Assembly (NCBI GenBank): GCA_964623885.1
Contig: CAZUVM010000112.1
Span: 1-10,477, forward strand
Direction of reading: 5' to 3'
DNA from: CAZUVM01 sp964623885
GTDB lineage: Bacteria; Verrucomicrobiota; Verrucomicrobiia; Limisphaerales; UBA8199
Length of the DNA: 10,477 nucleotides
Shown here: positions 1-5,370 of the stretch, piece by piece
Layout: every line of letters begins with the position of its first letter
Numbering within the stretch: position 1 is the stretch's first letter
Position numbers and translations under genes: made by a program
Notes under the pieces: generated by a model
What the model was told of the DNA's origin: nothing
What the model saw: the letters and a program-made list of their open reading frames with translations, nothing else
Database searches by the model: none

Positions 1-1
1 G

Positions 2-1162
2 GTCGTTGACGGCAAATGGGACAGCGAATTCGTGTTGGACATTTTTCAAACCGGCTCCGGCACTTCCACCAACATGAACGCCAACGAAGTCATCGCCAAT
101 CGGGCCGGCGAATTGCTCGGCGGGCATCGGGGCGACAAGTCGGTGCATCCCAACGACCACGTCAACCGAGGCCAGTCGAGCAACGATGTTATCCCGACGG
201 CAATCCATTTGGCGGCGCTGGAAGGGATCGCTCGCGGTCTGGTGCCGGCACTGGAGGAATTGCACGGAGCCTTGCGGCAAAAAGCGGAGGCGTTTTGGCC
301 GGTGCTGAAGATTGGGCGGACGCATCTGCAGGATGCCACACCGATCCGGCTGGGCCAGGAATTCAGCGGCTATGCAACTCAGGTTGAACAAAGCATAAAA
401 CGATTGCGAAAGACTCTTGAACCCCTTGGTGAACTGGCCCTGGGCGGCACTGCCGTGGGCACCGGGCTCAATACGCATCCGGATTTTGCAAGGCGTGTGA
501 TTGCCGGCATTGCCCGTGAGGCCAATCTTAATCTGCGCGAAGCGTCCAATCACTTCAGTGCGCAAGCGGCTATCGATACCTGCGTCGAAGCCAGCGGCGC
601 GCTCAAGGCTGCCGCCGTGAGCTTGATCAAAATCGCGAACGACATTCGCTGGCTGGGCTCGGGTCCGCGCTGCGGTCTGGGCGAGTTGAAACTGTCGCCC
701 ACCCAGCCCGGGTCGTCGATCATGCCCGGGAAGGTCAACCCCGTCATGTGCGAGATGGTGCTGCAGGTGGGGGCCCAGGTGATTGGCAATGATGCCGTGG
801 TTACGTTTGCCGCCACGTTTGGCGCTTTCGAACTGAACACGATGCTGCCGGTGACCGCGTATAATTTGCTGCAGTCCATTGCATTACTGACCGAAGCCGC
901 CCGCGTTTTCTCGCGGCGATGCGTCTCCGGTTTAGAGGCTGATGTAACCCGGTGCGCCGCCAACCTGGAGCAGAGCCTGGCCATGGTGACCGCGCTGGCA
1001 CCGACCCTGGGATACGATCGCGCCGCACAAATTGCCAAAACCGCTTACGAAACCGGCCGAACCATTCGAGAGATCGCTGCCGAAGTTTCCGGTCTGCACC
1101 AACAGCAACTCGACGCGCTTCTCGACCCTGTTCGTCAAACGGGAACCGCGCCCTCTGCTTAA
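2..1162 (+). CDS. fumC: Class II fumarate hydratase, 5' end outside window
   Basis: This is a cytosolic TCA-cycle enzyme that reversibly hydrates fumarate to L-malate; class II enzymes are iron-free homotetramers. The open frame is already running at base 2 and gives 386 residues before TAA. Family members have about 460, so roughly 75-85 N-terminal residues lie outside the window. Visible signatures in order are TGSGTSTNMN (nt 50-79), the substrate-binding segment of the fumarase/aspartase superfamily; GRTHLQDATP (His codon 323-325), matching the His188 region of E. coli FumC; and GSSIMPGKVNP (nt 710-742), the superfamily signature loop carrying the catalytic serine. The C-terminal small domain follows. 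Aspartase and argininosuccinate lyase share the fold, but the motif wording is that of fumarase. No terminator with a T-run follows. The next gene is 280 bases away on the same strand with no evident functional link. Confidence 0.95.
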   Translation, partial: VVDGKWDSEFVLDIFQTGSGTSTNMNANEVIANRAGELLGGHRGDKSVHPNDHVNRGQSSNDVIPTAIHLAALEGIARGLVPALEELHGALRQKAEAFWPVLKIGRTHLQDATPIRLGQEFSGYATQVEQSIKRLRKTLEPLGELALGGTAVGTGLNTHPDFARRVIAGIAREANLNLREASNHFSAQAAIDTCVEASGALKAAAVSLIKIANDIRWLGSGPRCGLGELKLSPTQPGSSIMPGKVNPVMCEMVLQVGAQVIGNDAVVTFAATFGAFELNTMLPVTAYNLLQSIALLTEAARVFSRRCVSGLEADVTRCAANLEQSLAMVTALAPTLGYDRAAQIAKTAYETGRTIREIAAEVSGLHQQQLDALLDPVRQTGTAPSA

Positions 1163-1185
1163 CCGTAACCATCCAGAAGAAAAAC

Positions 1186-1337
1186 CGCTTATCCGCGCTA
1201 ATCTTCGCTTATTACTTGAAGAGCAAGATCCTTGAAGCCCGTAAAATGGCTCACCAAAAGATGAGCAGGGACAGGTGTAAGACAAAGAGCGAATTGCCTG
1301 ATTCTATTAGTGTTGATTAGCGAAGATTAGCGGTTCA
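1186..1337. repeat. ATTAGCG-family inverted repeat element between fumC and the response regulator
   Basis: Two arms face each other: 1186-1215 and about 1305-1337. Their core is a perfect 13-bp inverted repeat, GCTAATCTTCGCT (1197-1209) against AGCGAAGATTAGC (1319-1331). The right arm reads as a 10-base tandem unit: ATTAGTGTTG, ATTAGCGAAG, ATTAGCGGTT. The left arm, on the opposite strand, gives ATAAGCGAAG, ATTAGCGCGG, ATAAGCGGTT. The same unit recurs at 9117-9182. About 90 bases of unrecognised sequence lie between the arms, including a small GCTCA/TGAGC hairpin (1249-1266). It is probably a dispersed intergenic repeat; its function is unknown. The rest of the gap up to 1441 shows no convincing promoter. 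Confidence 0.7.
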
Positions 1338-1441
1338 ACCAAATTTTTACGGCTTAAAGCATGCTGCTTAGGAGCCTTGCGGACATTTACCGTCTACTAT
1401 CGGCTTGCTCGCCCGGTGGGGTTTGATTTACTTTGCCGCGA

Positions 1442-2905
1442 ATGGCCAAAGTTCTGCTGGTGGACGATGAACTGACCATGGTGCAGATGATCTCCGGTCT
1501 GCTCCGTGAGGAAGGTCATGAAGTGCTGCCTTTCACGAATGGTTCGGCCGCCAGCGCCGCTTTAACGAGCGAAGCTCCCGAACTCGTCATCACCGACCTC
1601 TACTTCGACCGCACACGGCCGCATGGCTTGGAAATTCTGAAAAAAGCGCGCGAGCTCGAACCTCCGGCAGTCGTGATCGTCATTACGGGCTTCGGCTCGA
1701 TTGATACGGCTAAGGAAGCAATGAAGAACGGCGCTTTCGACTACCTCGAAAAGCCATTCAAGGTCGACGAGTTCAAGCTCTGCGTGCAGCGCGCGCTCTC
1801 CTATAACGCCGCGGTGAGCGAGACACTCTACCTGCGCAAGCAGCTCAAGAAGAAATACCAGTTCAGCCAGATCGTCGGGAACGCCACCAAGATGCAGGAG
1901 GTGTTCAAGCTCATCGAACGGGTAGCCAACACCGACAGTACGATTTTGATCCTTGGAGAAAGCGGCACCGGCAAAGAACTGGTCGCGCGGGCGCTGCATT
2001 TCAACAGCCGCCGGCAATTCGCCCCGTTCGTGCCCATCAATTGCACCGCATTGCCCGAGAATCTGCTCGAATCCGAACTGTTCGGCCATCGTCGCGGCGC
2101 ATTTACCGGCGCTATTAGTGATAAAAAGGGACTGTTCCAGGAAGCCGATGGCGGCACAATCTTTCTCGATGAGGTCGGATCCATGTCGCCGCTGCTGCAG
2201 AGCCGTCTCCTGCGTGTGCTGCAGGAACGCGAAGTCCGGCGTGTCGGCGATAACACACCGGTCTATGTGAATGTTCGTGTCGTGGCTGCCACCAACGAAC
2301 CGCTCGAAAAGAAAATCAAAGAAGGCGGTTTCCGCGAGGACCTCTATTACCGGCTCAACGTCATTCCCATCCCCTTGCCCAGCCTGCGCGAGCGGCGGGA
2401 TGATATTCCGCTGCTGGTGGCGCATTTCCTCAGAAGCAAAAGCGACGGCGAGGGTCACCGGCGGTTGCAGTTGACCCGGCAGGCGATGGAGATTTTGTGC
2501 GCTTATGATTGGCCCGGCAACGTCCGGGAATTGGAGAACGCCATCGAGCGCGCCGCCACCCTTTGCGAAGGGGACGTGATTCACGCGGCGGACCTGCCGC
2601 CGAGCCTGGTCGACGCGGTTAAAGCAACGCAGCCGACTCTCGGTCCCGACGAGGCACTCACGCCTGCATTACCCGACAATGCGCTCTATCCGTTGCGCGC
2701 GCCGTCTGAGGAGCAAGGCAATTCCGCGCCCGCCGCCGCCCAGGATCTGCCTGCGCTTAAGACTTACATGCGCGAACAGGAGCAGGCCCATTTGAATAGG
2801 GCGCTGCAGTCCTGTAATGGGGACAAGGAAAAGGCCGCCTTGGTGTTGGGCATCAGCCTGGCCACGCTCTACCGCAAATTAGGCGGCGAAGAAAAGGAAG
2901 GTTAG
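1442..2905 (+). CDS. NtrC-family sigma-54-dependent response regulator
   Basis: This is a cytoplasmic two-component transcription activator. When phosphorylated it should oligomerise at an upstream site and use ATP to open promoters bound by sigma-54 RNA polymerase. Numbering from ATG 1442 gives 487 residues. An N-terminal receiver domain (about 2-120) has acidic residues D8/D9, phospho-acceptor D52 in ITDLYFD, the switch Thr in VITGF and Lys in LEKPFK. A central AAA+ domain (about 145-375) has Walker A GESGTGKE (172-179), the sigma-54 contact loop GAFTGA (219-224) and Walker B GGTIFLDE (237-244). After an Ala/Pro-rich linker comes a C-terminal Fis-type helix-turn-helix (about 450-482, ending ISLATLYRKLG). 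A TTG at 1433 would add three residues and lies 11 bases after GGTGGGG, so it is a possible alternative; ATG fits the usual MAKVLLVDDE beginning. No partner histidine kinase lies in the window, so its signal and targets are unknown. Confidence 0.95.
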   Translation: MAKVLLVDDELTMVQMISGLLREEGHEVLPFTNGSAASAALTSEAPELVITDLYFDRTRPHGLEILKKARELEPPAVVIVITGFGSIDTAKEAMKNGAFDYLEKPFKVDEFKLCVQRALSYNAAVSETLYLRKQLKKKYQFSQIVGNATKMQEVFKLIERVANTDSTILILGESGTGKELVARALHFNSRRQFAPFVPINCTALPENLLESELFGHRRGAFTGAISDKKGLFQEADGGTIFLDEVGSMSPLLQSRLLRVLQEREVRRVGDNTPVYVNVRVVAATNEPLEKKIKEGGFREDLYYRLNVIPIPLPSLRERRDDIPLLVAHFLRSKSDGEGHRRLQLTRQAMEILCAYDWPGNVRELENAIERAATLCEGDVIHAADLPPSLVDAVKATQPTLGPDEALTPALPDNALYPLRAPSEEQGNSAPAAAQDLPALKTYMREQEQAHLNRALQSCNGDKEKAALVLGISLATLYRKLGGEEKEG

Positions 2906-2909
2906 GCCG

Positions 2910-2929
2910 CAACGATGCAGTTATCGTTG
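2910..2929 (+). terminator. Possible hairpin after the response regulator
   Basis: A perfect 7-bp stem CAACGAT / ATCGTTG with a 6-base loop starts four bases after the TAG stop. No T-run follows, so it is not a canonical intrinsic terminator. It may act as a 3' stabilising hairpin or be the edge of the adjoining palindromic element. Confidence 0.3.
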
Positions 2930-3077
2930 GGAGCGCGCCCGCCTCGGGCGCTACCAACTGGCGCCCCGCCGGTTGGCTCCTATCGACCCAAGCTCACCAA
3001 ATAGTGAGTAGAAATGACGAAGCGGGAATGCGGTTGGCGAGGGCGCCAACCGCTGGGCTCGAGGCGGGCGCGCTCCC
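2929..3077. repeat. Nested palindromic element with 18-bp terminal inverted repeats
   Basis: The outer arms GGGAGCGCGCCCGCCTCG (2929-2946) and CGAGGCGGGCGCGCTCCC (3060-3077) are perfect reverse complements. Inside are two more hairpins: CCAACTGGC / GCCGGTTGG (2954-2962 / 2968-2976, one G-T pair) and a perfect 10-bp stem GCGGTTGGCG / CGCCAACCGC (3030-3039 / 3044-3053) with the four-base loop AGGG. The middle (2977-3029) is less structured. There is no transposase and no plausible gene. The element resembles a dispersed palindromic intergenic repeat or a small non-autonomous mobile element; no target-site duplication was confirmed. Confidence 0.6.
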
Positions 3078-3302
3078 TTCAATTGAATCGTTCCGGTTAA
3101 AAGTTCCGGAAAATCTTTGCCGAAGCGCGAGACGTCCCGACTCGCTGCAGCCCGAATGGTGCAGGCTGTAATCTGAGACCGGTCGCATTCCGACTCAAAG
3201 GGGGATTTCCCAGCACGTGCTCTCAGGAAAACGGGAGAAAAGTACGCCCTCCCCTGGGCGGAGTTCACCTCCAGAGGACGGGGTCGGCCCACCCCTCACC
3301 GT
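3078..3302. other. Unexplained non-coding gap
   Basis: These 225 bases lie between the palindromic element and the small minus-strand gene. A reverse-strand frame of 113 codons (3292 to 2951) crosses it. That frame has no recognisable motif, runs through the palindromic arms and reads like translated repeat, so I do not call it a gene. The only local structure is TTCCGG repeated at about 3090 and 3105. I see no RNA gene or clear promoter. Confidence 0.5.
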
Positions 3303-3319
3303 GCCGCCCGTCAGGCGGC
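3303..3319 (-). terminator. GC hairpin overlapping the stop of the small gene
   Basis: The stem GCCGCC (3303-3308) / GGCGGC (3314-3319) has a five-base loop containing the TGA stop of the minus-strand small gene. It is GC-rich but has no T-run downstream on the minus strand, so terminator function is only possible. Confidence 0.3.
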
Positions 3320-3541
3320 GGCTTCGAGGCGGTAACTGAGCGTGTTATAATAACGTCGCTTCAGACCCCTCTTCTTGCGTTGGCGTTCGCGGGCTTTTAC
3401 CAGGTGCTTCAGGCAGCGTGACCCCTGGGCGGCGGGTGCTCCGCACTCCGTGCAACGCCCCTCGCGCTGCATCCGCAGTTGGTATTTGCGCTGACGTGAA
3501 ATCGCCAGTTCGGTGAACTCGTCTTGAATCGGTCTTCTCAT
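3311..3541 (-). CDS. Small basic zinc-ribbon-like protein, function unknown
   Basis: This is a 76-residue protein with ATG at 3541 and TGA at 3311. It is very basic, with 21 Lys/Arg. One metal-binding-like knot has Cys30, Cys33, Cys43 and His46 (CTECGAPA...SRCLKH), spaced C-X2-C-X9-C-X2-H. It is flanked by RQRKYQLRMQREGR before and a Lys/Arg-rich helix-like stretch after (ARERQRKKRGLKRRY). The layout suggests a single zinc knuckle on a nucleic-acid-binding peptide; this is inference. From memory, short proteins with RQRKYQLRM and a CxxC knot occur in Verrucomicrobiota, which supports a real gene. There is no strong Shine-Dalgarno; the AT-rich 117 bases before it probably hold its promoter. 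It lies downstream of the efflux operon on the same strand but shows no functional tie to it. Confidence 0.7.
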   Translation of the reverse strand: MRRPIQDEFTELAISRQRKYQLRMQREGRCTECGAPAAQGSRCLKHLVKARERQRKKRGLKRRYYNTLSYRLEAAA

Positions 3542-3658
3542 TTGCTAACAACTTTCTACTACTACCAACAATATACATCATTGTCGTGTAAATTCGACTC
3601 TTTCTTGTTCTGACTTGCTCAAAAAATGTTGATCGAACAGGTGGTCTAATTCATTCTA
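3542..3658. other. AT-rich spacer upstream of the small minus-strand gene
   Basis: This stretch is clearly richer in A+T than its surroundings. It separates the small gene from the end of the efflux channel gene, both on the minus strand. It probably carries the small gene's promoter, since TATATT- and TTTACA-like boxes are visible on the minus strand, but their 11-base spacing is too short for a standard sigma-70 promoter. A 4-bp stem followed by six T (3639 to 3621, minus strand) could be a weak terminator of the efflux operon. Confidence 0.35.
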
Positions 3659-5065
3659 TTACCTCCCGCCAAGTGCCTTATAGACTGCCACTAAACTCGT
3701 CGCCGTCCGTGTTTCGCTCAACGCGAGTTGCGCCTCGACGTCCAACTGGGTGCGTTCGGCATCCAGCACCGGCAGGAAATCAATCACTCCACCCTCGTAC
3801 CGTTGCCGGGCGAGGTTCATCGCGTGGGTGGCCGAACGTGCGGATTCCCGCAGGTAATCCCGCCGAGCCTGTTCCCGGCCGAAATCGACCAGGGCATTTT
3901 CCGTTTCCTCGAGGGCATTGAGCACGGTCTTTTCGTACCCGGCCAATTCTACATCCGCGCGAGCGTTTGCGGCCCGGATCCGGGCGCGAACATGTCCCAA
4001 ATCCAGCGCGGCCCACGTGATTTGCGGGCCGAACGAGTAAACATCGCTGCCGGACTTGCCCAGTCCTGCTAATTGGTTGGCGGAAAAGCCCAAATTGCCG
4101 TTGAAAAATACCCGTGGAAACAGGTCGGAGGTTTCCACACCGATGCGGGCGGTGGCGGCGGCCAACGTGCGCTCCGCGGCCCGGATGTCGGGCCGGCGGC
4201 GGAGCAAAGAAGCGGGATCGCTGATATTGACCAGTGGCGGAGCGCCCGGAATGGGGGCGGCGGAGGCCAGCGTGGGTTCGAGCGCGGCCGGCTGCTGCCC
4301 GGTAAGAACGCTCAGGCGGTGGATTGAATGTTTGATCGCTGCCTCAATCGGTGGAATGACTGCCAGCGTGCTCTGGAGCTGGCTACGGGCCTGGGCGGTG
4401 TCCAGTTCGGTGGCGCGCCCGGCTTTCAGACGGGCCTCAGTCAGCTCAAGGGTCTCCCGCTGGTTATCGGCGTTCTTTTTGGCGACCGTCAGGGCGTTTT
4501 GCTGACCGCGGAGCTCGAAATAGTTCCGTGCCACCTCGGCGGTAAGGGTTATCAGCACGTCGTCGCGCGTCGCCAAGGCAACGCCGACCTCCGCTGACCC
4601 GGCTTGGATGGAGCGGCGTGTGCGTCCAAAAACGTCGAGCTCCCAGGTGGCGTCGAAGCCCACGTTGAACAATTCGAGCTGCCGTTGCTCGCGGCTGAGC
4701 GGGAAAGGCAAAGAATCCACGCTCGACACGGATTTTGTGTAGCCGGCGACTCCCTCGACCACGGGAAACTCGTCGGCCACCGCGTTCGCATGCAGGGCGC
4801 GAGCTTCGCGGATCCGAGCGGTGGCGATGCGCAGATCGAGGTTCGACGATTGTGCGCGCTCGATAATGGTGTTGAGGAGGTCGTCATTGAAGACGCGCCA
4901 CCAGTTGGTCGTGATCGGTTCGATTGCGTAGTTCGTTTGAGCGGCGTTGGCGAAGGTGGTCGGCGCCTGGGTTTTAGGGGGATGGTAATTGGGACCAACG
5001 GAGCAACCGGCTATGAGGGCGAGGAGAAGTAGAATTGAAAATTGAAGATTGAAAATTGAAAACTT
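3659..5065 (-). CDS. NodT/OprM-type outer-membrane efflux channel lipoprotein
   Basis: This is the outer-membrane component of the tripartite pump, a TolC-like trimeric channel receiving drug from the permease-adaptor complex. The frame is open from the TAG at 5120-5122 to the TAA at 3659. Reading from about 5065 it gives a lipoprotein signal (hydrophobic LLLLALIAGC) with the lipobox Cys codon at 5003-5005, then SVGPNYHPP, typical of the family. The mature part is about 448 residues and has two OEP repeats. The second begins near RRRPDIRAAE, and the protein ends with RYEGGVIDFLPVLDAERTQL and ALGGR, as NodT members do. No ATG, GTG or TTG exists in this frame between 5122 and 4780. The GTG at 4780 would remove the signal peptide and about 75 mature residues, so it is unlikely to be the true start. 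A rare start (ATT at 5056 or 5035), a mutated start or a sequencing error is possible. The drawn 5' limit, the Lys codon, is approximate. Confidence 0.85.
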   Translation of the reverse strand, partial: KFSIFNLQFSILLLLALIAGCSVGPNYHPPKTQAPTTFANAAQTNYAIEPITTNWWRVFNDDLLNTIIERAQSSNLDLRIATARIREARALHANAVADEFPVVEGVAGYTKSVSSVDSLPFPLSREQRQLELFNVGFDATWELDVFGRTRRSIQAGSAEVGVALATRDDVLITLTAEVARNYFELRGQQNALTVAKKNADNQRETLELTEARLKAGRATELDTAQARSQLQSTLAVIPPIEAAIKHSIHRLSVLTGQQPAALEPTLASAAPIPGAPPLVNISDPASLLRRRPDIRAAERTLAAATARIGVETSDLFPRVFFNGNLGFSANQLAGLGKSGSDVYSFGPQITWAALDLGHVRARIRAANARADVELAGYEKTVLNALEETENALVDFGREQARRDYLRESARSATHAMNLARQRYEGGVIDFLPVLDAERTQLDVEAQLALSETRTATSLVAVYKALGGR

Positions 5066-5070
5066 GAGAT
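5034..5070. repeat. TTGAAAATTGA tandem run overlapping the channel gene start
   Basis: The plus strand reads as repeated short units of the type ATTGAAAATTGAAGATTGAA. A degenerate relative lies at 8821-8840. On the minus strand the run encodes K-F-S-I-F-N-L-Q-F-S-I, leading straight into the hydrophobic core of the channel protein's signal peptide. I recall this low-complexity run as a common dispersed repeat in Verrucomicrobiota genomes. Here it appears to have become coding, or to have replaced the original start. Confidence 0.7.
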
Positions 5071-5137
5071 TGTGCGGACAAAGGGTTGACCGTTCGGAAG
5101 TCTGGAGGCCTTGGAGATTCTAAGTCTGCGATATGTT

Positions 5138-5179
5138 GTAGCTCGGCGGAGCCGCAACCGAACCAGCGGCATCCGCTAC
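5138..5179. repeat. Short double-hairpin repeat framed by GTAGC...GCTAC
   Basis: This 42-base element begins GTAGC and ends GCTAC. It contains CGGC-GGA-GCCG and AGCGG-CAT-CCGCT hairpins. A related hairpin, GCGGC-GAA-GCCGC, sits at 5205-5217. The design (GTAGC frame, two small palindromes and a spacer) matches the larger element at 5224-5356, suggesting one repeat class with exchangeable stems. Confidence 0.55.
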
Positions 5180-5223
5180 ACTGCAGGGCCGCGAAGTTCG
5201 TAACGCGGCGAAGCCGCAGACCA

Positions 5224-5356
5224 GTAGCGCAGAATTGCATTCTGCTGTATCGCAGATTTTTAATCTGCAGGCGCCAAGGCGTTTTAATGATCCGCTTGGT
5301 TTCGGAGCCCTGCCGAATGCAATTCGGCGATACAGCAGATTGAAAATCTGCGCTAC
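5224..5356. repeat. Four-hairpin mirror repeat between permease and channel genes
   Basis: The element is framed by GTAGCGC (5224) and GCGCTAC (ends 5356). It contains four 17-nt hairpins, each with a perfect 7-bp stem and three-base loop: 5229-5245, 5252-5268, 5312-5328 and 5335-5351. Within each pair the hairpins are six bases apart, TGTATC on the left and its reverse complement GATACA on the right, so the whole is a mirror. A 43-base centre separates the pairs. Reading frames across it are open but are translated repeat. I recall this motif as highly repeated in Verrucomicrobiota genomes; I do not know its role. It lies inside the presumed efflux transcript. Confidence 0.75.
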
Positions 5357-5370
5357 GAGGTGCAAGGGGG

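Noticed and set aside
1338..1441. Sigma-54 or sigma-70 promoter before the response regulator
   Set aside because: TTGCT at about 1405 lacks the GG of a -24 element at the right distance, and no -35/-10 pair with acceptable spacing was found.
1562..2584. 340-codon frame antisense to the response regulator
   Set aside because: It is a shadow of a GC-rich, strongly conserved gene on the other strand and has no family signature of its own.
2951..3292. Minus-strand open frame of 113 codons in the gap after the response regulator
   Set aside because: It runs through both arms of the palindromic element, has no motif or helix pattern typical of a protein, and no ribosome binding site.
3621..3639. 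Possible intrinsic terminator of the efflux operon on the minus strand (TGTT-CGATC-AACA followed by T6)
   Set aside because: A four-base AT-containing stem is too weak to call; it is noted only within the AT-rich spacer.
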